A program made the position numbers and the translations under genes. Shown piece by piece: positions 34,908-43,979 of a stretch of 64,000 bases of DNA. The stretch is from Nocardioides marmotae. GTDB taxonomy: Bacteria; Actinomycetota; Actinomycetes; Propionibacteriales; Nocardioidaceae. The notes under the pieces are model-generated. The model had not been told where the DNA came from. It saw nothing but the letters and a program-made list of their open reading frames with translations, and did not search any database. The DNA lies in the NCBI RefSeq assembly GCF_013177455.1, contig NZ_CP053660.1, positions 4,327,339-4,391,338 on the forward strand, read 5' to 3'. Every line of letters starts with the position of its first letter. Position 1 is the first letter of the stretch.

Positions 34908-35963
34908 GTGAGCCTGGTCCTCCACGTCGACGGCGAGCGCTGGCGCGCGCACCTGCGCTCGGTGGCCGACGCCCACCCCGGGCTGGTCCCGGTCTGCAAG
35001 GGCAACGGCTACGGCTTCACCCTCGCCCGGCTCGCCCGCAAGAGCCAGTGGCTCGGCGTCGACACGATCGCGGTCGGCACCTACGACGAGCTGTCCCACG
35101 TCGCGACCCGCTTCGACGGCAGCCTGCTGGTGCTCACCCCCTGGCGGCCCTTCGGCGCCGCGCTCGAGGTCGACCCCGCCCTCGCCGACCGGGTGGTGCA
35201 CACCGTCAGCCGGCCCCAGGACCTCACCGACCTGCTCGCCCGGCAGCCCGACGCCCGCTTCGTGCTGGAGCGGATGACCAGCATGCAGCGCCACGGCCAC
35301 GGCGCCCGCGAGCTGTGGGCCTCGGCCGACAGCCTCCGCGCGCACCCCCGCGCCCGGCTCGAGGGCGTCGCGCTGCACCTCCCCCTCGCCCAGGGCTCCC
35401 ACCTCGGCGAGGTCGAGCGGCTGCTCAACGACGTGGTGGCCGCCGAGCTCGACACCCACACGATCTGGGTCAGCCACCTCACCGACCACGAGCTGGCCAC
35501 GCTGCGCGCGTCGTACGCCGACTACGAGATCCGCCCCCGGGTCGGCACCGCCCTGTGGCTGGGCGACCGCGGGGCGCTGCGCGTGACCGCGACCGTGCTC
35601 GACGTGCACCCGGTCGAGCGGGGCGACTCCTTCGGCTACCGCGGCCGCACCGCGCCGAAGTCCGGCCACCTGCTCGTCGTCAGCGGCGGGACCGCCCACG
35701 GCATCGGCCTCGAGGCGCCCACCGGCGACTCCGGCATCCGGGCGCGGGCCGCCACCCTGGCCCGCGGCGGCCTGGACGCGGTCGGCTTCGTCCGCTCCCC
35801 GTTCTCCATCGACGGCAAGCAGCGGCTCTTCGCCGAGCCGCCGCACATGCAGGCCTCGATGCTGTTCCTGCCCTCCGGCTCGCACGTGCCGGAGGTCGGC
35901 GACGAGGTCGACGTGCGGGTCCGGTTCACCGCCACCGCCTTCGACCGCGTCGTCGTCGAGTAG
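34908..35963 (+). CDS. Alanine racemase-fold protein
   Basis: A 351-residue PLP protein of the alanine racemase type. The PLP lysine is Lys31 in VCKGNGYGF. The C-terminal domain has GDSFGYRGRTA, where the second catalytic Tyr of racemases is expected. It is shorter and more divergent than housekeeping Alr, so racemase activity is not certain. It starts with GTG four bases after the FemAB gene, so the two are cotranscribed; a supply of D-amino acid for bridge formation is an inference. Confidence 0.78.
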   Translation: MSLVLHVDGERWRAHLRSVADAHPGLVPVCKGNGYGFTLARLARKSQWLGVDTIAVGTYDELSHVATRFDGSLLVLTPWRPFGAALEVDPALADRVVHTVSRPQDLTDLLARQPDARFVLERMTSMQRHGHGARELWASADSLRAHPRARLEGVALHLPLAQGSHLGEVERLLNDVVAAELDTHTIWVSHLTDHELATLRASYADYEIRPRVGTALWLGDRGALRVTATVLDVHPVERGDSFGYRGRTAPKSGHLLVVSGGTAHGIGLEAPTGDSGIRARAATLARGGLDAVGFVRSPFSIDGKQRLFAEPPHMQASMLFLPSGSHVPEVGDEVDVRVRFTATAFDRVVVE

Positions 35964-35984
35964 CCGGCGCCGGGACAACCCCGG

Positions 35985-37409
35985 TCAGCCGGTGACGAGC
36001 CGCGGCGGCGGGGCGACGTACTCGTCCTCGCGCACGGGGTCGTGCTGGGGGCGGAGCACGTCGCGGACCACGATGCCGACGAGGTAGAGCTCGCAGGCCA
36101 GCCGGATGAGGATCGCGACCCAGTAGACGCCGGCGTCGCCGCCGCCGGCGGGGGCGAGGTAGTCACCGAGGTACCACCAGACCGAGACGAAGTAGAGGAC
36201 CTCGCCGGCCTGCCAGACCAGCTGGTCGCGCCAGCGCGGGCGGGCCAGCACGGCGAGCGGCAGCAGCCACAGGACGTACTGCGGTGAGTAGACCTTGTTG
36301 ACCAGCAGGAAGCCGGCCACCACGAGGAAGCCCAGCTGGGCCAGCCGCGGCGTCTCGGGCGCGCGGAGGCCGAGCACCAGCACGCCCACGCACCAGGCGC
36401 CGAAGAACAGCCAGGATCCGATGTTGACGGTGTGGGCGCTGATCGCGGTGTCGGTGGCCTGCTGCACGACCAGCCAGATCGAGCCGAGGTCGGGCCCCCG
36501 CTCGGAGTTGAACGACCAGAAGACGGCCCACTGCTCGGGCCCGGTGAGGTACGCCGGCAGGTCGATCACCACCCACGCGGCGACCGCCGCCGCGGTGGCG
36601 AGCAGGAAGTCGCGGATCCGCCGCCGCCGCAGGCACACGACGAGCACGGCGCCGAGCAGGAACAGCGGGTAGAGCTTGGTCGCCGTGCCGAGCCCGATCA
36701 GCACGCCGGTCAGCACCGGCTTGTCCCGCGACCACGCCCACGTCGCGGCCGCGACGAGCACCACGGCGAGCAGGTCCCAGTTGATCAGCGCGGTCAGCGC
36801 GAGGGCCGGCGAGGCGGCGTACATCATCGCGTCCCAGGGCCGTCGCCGGTGGGTGCGGGCGAGGAACCAGGCGGTGAGCAGCGCGAGGGCGGCCAGGCCG
36901 AGCGCGTTGACGACGACGTACCAGCGGATCTCCGACTGGATCTCGGGGTCGCCGAAGAGCGTGTCCACCGGCTGCTGCGCGCGCTCGGCGAGGTCGGGCA
37001 GCCCCAGGTGGTCCGCGGCCTGGGCGAGGTAGGCGGTCCCCCAGGCCCAGTAGGAGATCCCGACGGGGTACTCCATGACCTCGTAGCGGTCGCGGACCTG
37101 CTCGTCGTCGGTGTAGGGCCAGGCCCGCTCGACCATCGCCCGCCCGGTGTAGAGGTAGGGCAGGTCGGAGTAGCACATGTGGACGTACCGATCCTGGCCG
37201 TTGCTCCAGGTCTCCTCGAAGCAGGCCTGCTTCTGCACCATCCCGAGGGCGAAGCACACGGCGGTGACCACCAGCACCACCCGCACCGGCGTCCACCAGC
37301 GGTGGCCGGCGCCGCGGCTGCCCATCGGGCCGCCGACGCCCTCGCTGAGGGCGCGGGCGACGGGGTCGTCCTGGGTGGGGTGGACGTGCCCGTCGCCCGC
37401 GCTCCTCAC
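35985..37409 (-). CDS. GT87 (DUF2029) glycosyltransferase
   Basis: A 474-residue multi-pass membrane protein with about 12 hydrophobic helices. The early periplasmic loop with FEETWSNGQDRYVHMCYSDL contains two cysteines, and NWDLLAV near residue 213 and NKVYSPQYVLWLLPL near 395 are family features. GT87 enzymes use polyprenyl-phosphate sugars to add mannose or arabinose to wall lipids. The GTG start follows the PBP stop by 7 bases, so the two share a transcript, as I recall for ponA1 and its neighbour in Mycobacterium. Confidence 0.82.
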   Translation of the reverse strand: MRSAGDGHVHPTQDDPVARALSEGVGGPMGSRGAGHRWWTPVRVVLVVTAVCFALGMVQKQACFEETWSNGQDRYVHMCYSDLPYLYTGRAMVERAWPYTDDEQVRDRYEVMEYPVGISYWAWGTAYLAQAADHLGLPDLAERAQQPVDTLFGDPEIQSEIRWYVVVNALGLAALALLTAWFLARTHRRRPWDAMMYAASPALALTALINWDLLAVVLVAAATWAWSRDKPVLTGVLIGLGTATKLYPLFLLGAVLVVCLRRRRIRDFLLATAAAVAAWVVIDLPAYLTGPEQWAVFWSFNSERGPDLGSIWLVVQQATDTAISAHTVNIGSWLFFGAWCVGVLVLGLRAPETPRLAQLGFLVVAGFLLVNKVYSPQYVLWLLPLAVLARPRWRDQLVWQAGEVLYFVSVWWYLGDYLAPAGGGDAGVYWVAILIRLACELYLVGIVVRDVLRPQHDPVREDEYVAPPPRLVTG

Positions 37410-37416
37410 CGGGAGG

Positions 37417-39711
37417 TCACTCCCGACCGGACTGCTCGGGCGCCCGGGACGGACCCGAGCCGGGGGTGGCGCTGCCGGACGGCGCCGGCGCCGACGGCGA
37501 CGGGCTGGGCTGCGGGGAGGAGGTCTCGTCGCAGCCGAGGATGTCGCAGCTCGGCGAGGGCTGCTGGCTCGGGCTCGGCTCCTGGGTCGGGGTCGGCTCC
37601 TGGGTCGGGGTCGGCTCCTCGGTCTCGACCTCGGTGCTGGGCTGCGGCTGCTGCGACGGCTGGGGCTTCTTGGTCGGCGACGGCGGGGGGACGTACGGCG
37701 CGTGGCCGTCGGTCGGCGCGTCGCCGTCGACGTACGCCGGCTCGGGGAACTCCTCGACCGGCAGGCCCTCCATGAGCGACTGCATCGCGTTGGTCCACGT
37801 CCGCGCGGGGTAGGCGCCGCCGAAGTAGTCCGGGAGCCAGCCGAGCAGCTGCTCGTTGCCCTTGCCCCGGACGTACATCACCGCGGTCGACATCTGCGGG
37901 GTGTACCCGGCGAACCACGCCGAGGACACCTCGTCGCGGCCGTTGGTCGCGGTGCCGGTCTTGCCGGCGGCAGGGCGGCCGAGCGCGAGGGCCGCGGTGC
38001 CGGAGCCGCCGGTCACGTTCTGCTGCAGGGCGTAGGAGACGTCGGCGGCGATGTCGGCGTCGAGCACGCGGCGCGGCTCGGGGCCCTCCTCCTCGTGGGA
38101 GTAGCGGGTCGTCCCGGTGCGGTCGACGACCTTCTCGATGATGAACGGCTCGGCGTAGACGCCCTCGTTGGCGATGGTCGCGTAGCCGCTGGCCATGTTG
38201 ATCGGGCTGACCGTCGCGCTGCCGAGCGCGGCCGTGGCGACCGGCTCCAGGCCCGGCGAGGTGCTCGGGAAGCCCGCCCCGCCCCGACCGGCCTCCGCCG
38301 GCGGGATGCCCATGTCGTTCATCATCTCCACGATCTTCTCCGGGCCGTCGTCCATCGCCATCGTCATGTCGACGAAGGCGGAGTTCGCGGACTTCTGGGT
38401 CGCGTAGATCATGTCGATCGCCGAGCCGTAGCTGGCGTCGCCCTGGTTGGTGACCTCGGTGCCGTCGGGCAGCACGTAGGGCGAGTTGCCGTCGAAGGTG
38501 TCCTTGAGGGCGAAGCCCTGCTTGATCGCGGCGGCGAGGGCGAAGGGCTTGAGCGTGGAGCCGGCCTGGCCGCCGGCGACGGCCCAGTTGATCTGGGACT
38601 GGAGGTAGTCCTGCCCGCCGTAGAAGCCGCGCACCGCGCCGGTGCCGGGCTCGACGCTCGCGACGCCGACGTGCAGCTCCTTGTCCTGGAACCCCTCGGG
38701 CCGCTCCTCGACCACGGCCTTCTTGGCCGCGGCCATCGCCTCGGGGTCGAAGGTCGTGGTGACCCGCAGCCCGCCGCCCTGGATCTCCTCGCCGTCGAAG
38801 CCGAGGCGCTCGAGCTCCTTGCGGACCATCGTGAGCATGTGGCCCTTCTGGTCGCCGTAGGTGCTCTGCGCCTCCTCCTTCGGGAACTTCGGGAGCCGGC
38901 GCTTGGCCTTCTCGGCCTGCTCCTCGGTGATCATGTCGAGGTCGGCCATCTGGTTCAGCGTGTACTGGTAGCGCCCGAGCAGGTCCTCGCGGGCGCCCTT
39001 GCCGTTGGCGGGGTCGAAGCGCCCGGGGTTGTTCAGGACGCTGGCCAGGACGGCGCTCTGGCGCAGGTCCAGGTTCTTCGCCGGCCGCTGGAAGTAGGCC
39101 TGGGCGGCGGCCTCGACGCCGTACGCGCCGCGGCCGAAGTAGATGGTGTTGAGGTAGCCCTCGAGGATGCGGGACTTGCTCTGCTGGCGCTGGACCTTCA
39201 GCGAGAGGATCGCTTCCTTGATCTTGCGCTGGTAGCTCTGCTCCTGGGAGAGGTAGAGCACCTTGACGTACTGCTGGGTGATCGTCGAGGCGCCCTGGCG
39301 CGAACCGCCCCGCGCGTTGTTGAACGCCGCGCGGACGATGCCGACCGGATCGATGCCGCTGTCGGTCCAGAACGACTCGTTCTCCGCGGCGACCACCGCG
39401 TCCTTGAGCGCCTGGGGCACCTGGTCGAGGTCGATCGAGACCCGGTTCTGGGTGGCGAACCGGCCCAGCTCGGTCTTGCCGTCGTCGAAGTAGACGAAGG
39501 TGGTCTGGGTCTCGAAGTCCTTGTTCGGGTCCGGGATGTCGACGGTCCGGTAGAGCACGGTGAACGCCGCGCCCGCGAGGAGCGCGCCGACCAGGCCGAG
39601 GGCGAGGAGCCACCGGCCTGCTCGCCACAGCTTCTGCTTGCGGGTGCGGGGAGCCCGCTTCGGCTGCTTCTTCACCGCGGGGCCAGCGGCCCGGCGCTTG
39701 CCATTCCTCAC
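37417..39711 (-). CDS. Class A penicillin-binding protein
   Basis: A 764-residue bifunctional wall synthase. A short basic cytoplasmic tail and one membrane helix (33-54) lead to the GT51 glycosyltransferase (Glu110 in AAENESFW, QGASTITQQ near 140, RILEGYLNTIYFGRGAYG near 181). The transpeptidase follows with SxxK at Ser385-Lys388, SAN at 441-443 and KTG at 584-586. The last 100 residues are a Pro/Thr/Ser/Gln-rich extension with repeated PTQEP, probably in the wall. GTG at 39711 with AGGAGAAGGA upstream. It is divergent from padR. Confidence 0.95.
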   Translation of the reverse strand: MRNGKRRAAGPAVKKQPKRAPRTRKQKLWRAGRWLLALGLVGALLAGAAFTVLYRTVDIPDPNKDFETQTTFVYFDDGKTELGRFATQNRVSIDLDQVPQALKDAVVAAENESFWTDSGIDPVGIVRAAFNNARGGSRQGASTITQQYVKVLYLSQEQSYQRKIKEAILSLKVQRQQSKSRILEGYLNTIYFGRGAYGVEAAAQAYFQRPAKNLDLRQSAVLASVLNNPGRFDPANGKGAREDLLGRYQYTLNQMADLDMITEEQAEKAKRRLPKFPKEEAQSTYGDQKGHMLTMVRKELERLGFDGEEIQGGGLRVTTTFDPEAMAAAKKAVVEERPEGFQDKELHVGVASVEPGTGAVRGFYGGQDYLQSQINWAVAGGQAGSTLKPFALAAAIKQGFALKDTFDGNSPYVLPDGTEVTNQGDASYGSAIDMIYATQKSANSAFVDMTMAMDDGPEKIVEMMNDMGIPPAEAGRGGAGFPSTSPGLEPVATAALGSATVSPINMASGYATIANEGVYAEPFIIEKVVDRTGTTRYSHEEEGPEPRRVLDADIAADVSYALQQNVTGGSGTAALALGRPAAGKTGTATNGRDEVSSAWFAGYTPQMSTAVMYVRGKGNEQLLGWLPDYFGGAYPARTWTNAMQSLMEGLPVEEFPEPAYVDGDAPTDGHAPYVPPPSPTKKPQPSQQPQPSTEVETEEPTPTQEPTPTQEPSPSQQPSPSCDILGCDETSSPQPSPSPSAPAPSGSATPGSGPSRAPEQSGRE

Positions 39712-39848
39712 GCTGGTCCTTCTCCTGATGTGACGCACGACGGGACAGCCGCGCGGCGGGGCGAGCCCACGCACGACCTTGGACAGGGTACGCACCGAGA
39801 CCGGGCCAGACCCGTCGCTGAGCGCGACCTCGGTCACCCGGCACCCGC

Positions 39849-39898
39849 CGATAGGTCGCTGGTTCGCAACGGGTGGATATATCGCTACGATAGGTCGC
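39849..39898 (+). promoter_or_regulatory. PadR promoter with repeats
   Basis: CGATAGGTCGC occurs at 39849-39859 and 39888-39898. TATCG-CTA-CGATA (39880-39892) is an inverted repeat overlapping the TACGAT box at 39886-39891, seven bases before the GTG start. The layout fits autoregulation by the PadR protein encoded next. Confidence 0.55.
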
Positions 39899-40489
39899 GT
39901 GGCACGTCGTAGCGAGACCATCGAGCTGGCAGTCCTCGGACTGCTGCACGAGGGACCCATGCACGGCTACGAGCTGCGCAAGCGGCTCAACCTCATGCTC
40001 GGGTGGGGTCGTGTGCTGTCGTACGGCTCGCTCTACCCGACGTTGAAGAAGATGCTGCGGGGCAACCTCATCGAGGAGTCCACCAGCACCGCGGTCACCG
40101 TCAGCCGCCGCCCTCGGATCGTCTACCAGGTCACCGAGGCCGGCACCCGCGAGTTCGAGCGCCTCATGTCCGAGGTCGGCCCGGCCGCGTGGGAGGACGA
40201 CAACTTCGACATCCGGTTCGCGTTCTTCGGGCGCACCGACATGGAGATCCGGCTGCGCGTGCTCGAGGGCCGCCGCATCCGCCTCCAGGAGCGGCTCGAC
40301 CGGGTGCAGCGCGAGCTGTCGATGACCGAGAAGGAGGTCGACCGCTACGCGGCCGAGCTCCAGCGGCACGGTGTGGAGTCCGTCGAGCGGGAGGTCCGGT
40401 GGCTCTCGGACCTGATCAACGCCGAGCGGAACCTCGGCCAGCACGGCGGGGCGCCGCCCCCCGACGCGACCGCAGCACCGCAGACCTAA
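39899..40489 (+). CDS. PadR family transcriptional regulator
   Basis: A 196-residue winged-helix regulator. ELAVLGLLHEGPMHGYELRKRL is the PadR N-terminal signature, with YGSLYPTLKKM as the recognition helix and RIVYQVTEAG as the wing. A C-terminal coiled segment (about 115-175, LEGRRIRLQERLDRVQREL) is the dimerisation arm. It is divergent from the PBP gene and upstream of ino1, a layout conserved in my memory of Streptomyces and Mycobacterium. It could act on the PBP or ino1 promoters; unproven here. Confidence 0.9.
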   Translation: MARRSETIELAVLGLLHEGPMHGYELRKRLNLMLGWGRVLSYGSLYPTLKKMLRGNLIEESTSTAVTVSRRPRIVYQVTEAGTREFERLMSEVGPAAWEDDNFDIRFAFFGRTDMEIRLRVLEGRRIRLQERLDRVQRELSMTEKEVDRYAAELQRHGVESVEREVRWLSDLINAERNLGQHGGAPPPDATAAPQT

Positions 40490-40540
40490 CAAGCGCAGCG
40501 CACACAGACCTCCGTACAGGTTCAAGGAAGGAAGACCCCG

Positions 40541-41626
40541 ATGGGTTCGGTTCGAGTAGCAATCGTGGGAGTGGGCAACTGCGCCACGTCCCTGGTGCAG
40601 GGTGTCGAGTACTACAAGGACGCCGACCCCTCCGGCGCGGTCCCCGGCCTGATGCACGTCGCGTTCGGCGACTACCACGTCAAGGACGTCGAGTTCGTCG
40701 CCGCCTTCGACGTCGACGACAAGAAGGTCGGCAAGGACCTGTCCGAGGCGATCAACGCCTCGGAGAACAACACGATCAAGATCTGCGACGTGCCGACCCT
40801 CGGTGTCGAGGTCCAGCGCGGCCCGACCCTCGACGGCCTCGGCAAGTACTACCGCCAGACCATCGAGGAGTCCGCCGCCGAGGCCGTCGACGTCGTCCAG
40901 GTCCTCAAGGACACCCAGGCCGACGTGATGGTGTCCTACCTGCCCGTGGGCTCCGAGGAGGCCGACAAGTTCTACGCCCAGTGCGCGATCGACGCCGGCG
41001 TGGCCTTCGTCAACGCCCTCCCCGTCTTCATCGCCTCCGACCCCGAGTGGGCCAAGAAGTTCGAGGACGCCGGCGTCCCGATCGTCGGGGACGACATCAA
41101 GTCCCAGGTCGGCGCCACCATCACCCACCGCGTGATGGCGAAGCTCTTCGAGGACCGCGGCGTCACGCTGGACCGCACCTACCAGCTCAACGTCGGCGGC
41201 AACATGGACTTCAAGAACATGCTCGAGCGGGAGCGCCTGGAGTCCAAGAAGGTCTCCAAGACCCAGGCCGTCACCTCGAACCTCACCGGCTCGCTGGCCG
41301 ACAAGGTCAACGACCGCAACGTCCACATCGGTCCCTCGGACTACGTCGCGTGGCTCGACGACCGCAAGTGGGCCTACGTCCGCCTCGAGGGTCGCGCGTT
41401 CGGCGACGTCCCGCTCAACCTGGAGTACAAGCTCGAGGTCTGGGACTCCCCGAACTCGGCCGGCATCATCATCGACGCGATCCGCGCCGCGAAGATCGCC
41501 AAGGACCGCGGCATCGGTGGCCCGATCATCTCGGCGTCGTCGTACCTGATGAAGTCCCCGCCGGTGCAGCTGCCCGACGACGAGGGTCGCCGCCGCGTCG
41601 AGGCCTTCATCGCCGGCGAGGAGTGA
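40541..41626 (+). CDS. ino1: Inositol-3-phosphate synthase
   Basis: A 361-residue NAD-dependent isomerase that turns glucose-6-phosphate into inositol-3-phosphate, the first step toward mycothiol and phosphatidylinositol in actinobacteria. The NAD motif IVGVGNCATS is at the N-terminus; VPIVGDDIKSQVGATITHR and QLNVGGNMDFKNM carry the active-site residues of the family. GGAAGGAAG precedes the ATG. The gene is 51 bases after padR, so the two may be cotranscribed; a strong hairpin follows it. Confidence 0.95.
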   Translation: MGSVRVAIVGVGNCATSLVQGVEYYKDADPSGAVPGLMHVAFGDYHVKDVEFVAAFDVDDKKVGKDLSEAINASENNTIKICDVPTLGVEVQRGPTLDGLGKYYRQTIEESAAEAVDVVQVLKDTQADVMVSYLPVGSEEADKFYAQCAIDAGVAFVNALPVFIASDPEWAKKFEDAGVPIVGDDIKSQVGATITHRVMAKLFEDRGVTLDRTYQLNVGGNMDFKNMLERERLESKKVSKTQAVTSNLTGSLADKVNDRNVHIGPSDYVAWLDDRKWAYVRLEGRAFGDVPLNLEYKLEVWDSPNSAGIIIDAIRAAKIAKDRGIGGPIISASSYLMKSPPVQLPDDEGRRRVEAFIAGEE

Positions 41627-41663
41627 CCTCCCCGCACCACTGAGTCCCCACAGACTCACGTAC

Positions 41664-41695
41664 GACGGCCCGCCCGGTCCTCCGGGCGGGCCGTC
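41664..41695 (+). terminator. ino1 terminator hairpin
   Basis: GACGGCCCGCCCGG (41664-41677) and its exact complement (41682-41695) form a 14-base stem with a 4-base TCCT loop, 38 bases after the ino1 stop. There is no T-run. The convergent SRPBCC gene ends just beyond it, so it may serve both strands. Confidence 0.65.
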
Positions 41696-41735
41696 GGCGT
41701 TCCCGGCCCGACCTGCGGCGCCGGCGGGGGACGCC

Positions 41736-42212
41736 TCAGGCGGAGGCCTCGGCGGCGGCCTTGATCTTCGCGAGCGTCTCGCGCATGCCCGCGCGCAGCT
41801 CGTCGGTGAAGGTGTCGACGCCGCCGAGGGCGACGCGGGTCATCACCAGCGAGAGGCCCGAGATGCCCTCGGCCGTCTCGCGGCGGTTGGTCAGCCGGGT
41901 GCCGCCGTCGGCGGTCGGGGCGAGGGTGAAGGACCAGGTCGTGCGGTTCTCGGTGACCCGGAAGGCGAAGCGCACGTGCGGGTCGAAGGTGGTCACCTTC
42001 GCCGTCGTCGGCCACACCAGCGGGCCGCGGTGGTTGAGGTTGAGGAACGTCGTGCCCTGCTGGACCGGCCGGCCGCGCACGAAGGTCCGCAGCACCTGCG
42101 GGCTCCACTCGCGGGCGCGCGTCGGGTCGGCGACCAACGACCAGACGGTGGCGGGCGGCGCGGCGATCTCGATGGTCGCCTCGAGGTCCTCGGTGGTCTC
42201 CGTGCTGGCCAT
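41736..42212 (-). CDS. SRPBCC/START-like protein
   Basis: A 158-residue protein of the polyketide cyclase/START-like (SRPBCC) family: ATIEIAAPPATVWSLVADPTRAREW at the start, then alternating strands and the C-terminal helix (about 125-155) that closes the hydrophobic pocket. It should bind a hydrophobic ligand; none is known. TAGGGT lies seven bases before the ATG (minus strand 42225-42220), suggesting a leaderless transcript. Confidence 0.82.
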   Translation of the reverse strand: MASTETTEDLEATIEIAAPPATVWSLVADPTRAREWSPQVLRTFVRGRPVQQGTTFLNLNHRGPLVWPTTAKVTTFDPHVRFAFRVTENRTTWSFTLAPTADGGTRLTNRRETAEGISGLSLVMTRVALGGVDTFTDELRAGMRETLAKIKAAAEASA

Positions 42213-42273
42213 GGGCGGCACCCTAGTGGGGCGCCGCGGTTTCCGCGTGAGGACGCCTGGGTAGGCAGGCGTC

Positions 42274-43941
42274 ATGAACGGACCGGAGGCGATGTACGCC
42301 GACATGACCTCCGGCGACCCGGGGGCGGTCGCCGCGCTCGAGTCCGACGTGCGCCGCTCGATGGACGACGCGAGCGACGAGGTCTCCCTGATCCGCTACG
42401 CCGAGGACACCCCGGACTGGGAGAGCCCCTCGGCCCGCACCAGGTTCAACATGCGCGCCTGGGCGACCCGCGCCGCGGGCGAGGTCTCCTTCATCCGGCT
42501 CAACCGCGCTGCGCTCGCCCTCCAGGCGGCGGAGTCGAGCTATGAGGTGATGGCCGCCGACGCCGGGCGGATCATCGCCCTGTGGCGGCGGGAGAAGGCG
42601 CAGGCCACCGACGGCGCCTCGCTGATGATCCTCCGGGCCGGGGTGATGCTCGCCCTCGCGGTGATCCGGCGGGCCCACGGCACGCGCCTCGCCGAGGCCA
42701 CCGAGTTCCTGGTCACCGACCCGCTCACCGACGAGCAGGAGGACTGGCTGGAGAACGGCCTGCTCCGCTCCCTGCGCCGCGACCTGGAGAACCCCTCCAA
42801 CCACGGGCCGATCATCCCCGACACCCTCGCCACCGGCGACGACGACGGCGGCATCCCCCAGGGGCTCGGCTACGACCCGGACTCCGGCCACCTCCTCCAG
42901 ACGACGTACACCGAGGACGGCCGGGCCCGGCTCTCGCTGATCGACCCCGAGACCGGGGAGCTGGTGCAGACCGTCGACCTCGGCCGCGGCGGCGCCGGCG
43001 ACACCGCCCCGGACCACGCCGGCGGCGTCGCGGTCCACGACGGGACCGTCTACGTCACCTCTTCCGACAAGCCCCCGCGGCTCTTCGCCTACGACCTCTC
43101 CGCCATCGAGCACGCGGCCCCCGGCAGCACCGTGCCCGTGCTGGACACCCCGGTCGAGCTCAAGGCCGGCGCCTACTCCACGATCGTCGGCGACACGATG
43201 TACGTCGGCACGCACAACGAGGACGGCCCCGGCCGGCTCTCGACGTACACCTGGGACCGCATGAACGGCAGGTGGCAGGAGTCCGGCGGCCCCTACCCGA
43301 CGCCGCCGAAGGTGCAGGGCATCGCGGTCCGGGGCAGCGAGATCGTCTTCAGCAGCTCGCTGGGCCGGGGCAACGGCAGCACCCTGACCAGCTACAACCT
43401 CCACAGCGTGCTCGCCGGCGGCAGCTCGCTCGGCGACCCGCTGCGCACCGTGAAGCTGCCGAACATGTCCGAGGGGATCGTGGCGCTGCCCGAGGGGCTG
43501 CTGACGACCTATGAGTCCGGGGCCGAGAAGTACTCCTCCCCCGGGAGCGGCGACCTCGCCGACCTCTGGGCGGCGCTGAACATGACCGTCACGCCGTACT
43601 CCGACCTCGGCCTCGCCGACGGCGGCACCATCGAGGTCCAGCCGGTCACGCTGGCCCAGGCGTCCTTGCTCTTCGCGCACGTGCAGGTCGGGCTCGCCGC
43701 CGTCGAGCGCCAGGTCGCGCGGATGACGCTCGCCGGCGGGGTGCTCGGCGACGTGCCCGAGGGCTCGGCCTTCGCCACTGCTGCGACCACCCACCTCGAG
43801 GAGACCGCCCGCTGGCTCGGCGAGGGCCGGATCTCCGCGGAGATCACCGCCGGCGGGCTGGCCACCACCGCGGAGTCCTACGAGGAGAGCGACTCCGGCA
43901 GCGGGGGCTTCCTCGACCGGCTCCGTTCCCTCCTCCCTTGA
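42274..43941 (+). CDS. WXG100-like/beta-propeller protein
   Basis: A 555-residue protein of unusual build. Residues 1-110 are helical with a WES turn (Trp49) between two helices, as in WXG100-type type VII substrates. Residues 195-425 have repeated strand pairs such as GVAVHDGTVYVTS and YSTIVGDTMYVG, which look like a six-bladed beta-propeller. Residues 440-555 return to helices with LGDVPEGSAFATA and GLATTAESYEESD, typical of EspC-like type VII-associated proteins. No signal peptide is present. No ESX genes are in the window. A role as a type VII substrate or toxin-like surface protein is inferred. Confidence 0.6.
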   Translation: MNGPEAMYADMTSGDPGAVAALESDVRRSMDDASDEVSLIRYAEDTPDWESPSARTRFNMRAWATRAAGEVSFIRLNRAALALQAAESSYEVMAADAGRIIALWRREKAQATDGASLMILRAGVMLALAVIRRAHGTRLAEATEFLVTDPLTDEQEDWLENGLLRSLRRDLENPSNHGPIIPDTLATGDDDGGIPQGLGYDPDSGHLLQTTYTEDGRARLSLIDPETGELVQTVDLGRGGAGDTAPDHAGGVAVHDGTVYVTSSDKPPRLFAYDLSAIEHAAPGSTVPVLDTPVELKAGAYSTIVGDTMYVGTHNEDGPGRLSTYTWDRMNGRWQESGGPYPTPPKVQGIAVRGSEIVFSSSLGRGNGSTLTSYNLHSVLAGGSSLGDPLRTVKLPNMSEGIVALPEGLLTTYESGAEKYSSPGSGDLADLWAALNMTVTPYSDLGLADGGTIEVQPVTLAQASLLFAHVQVGLAAVERQVARMTLAGGVLGDVPEGSAFATAATTHLEETARWLGEGRISAEITAGGLATTAESYEESDSGSGGFLDRLRSLLP

Positions 43942-43979
43942 CCCGGCCGGCCTCGACGAGCGGCCTGAGAGGATCGAGC

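Noticed and set aside
37406..41659. Open frame of about 1,400 codons on the minus strand across PBP, padR and ino1
   Set aside because: Its sequence is rich in Val, Asp, Leu and Arg with no domains and crosses three genes with clear identity in other frames.
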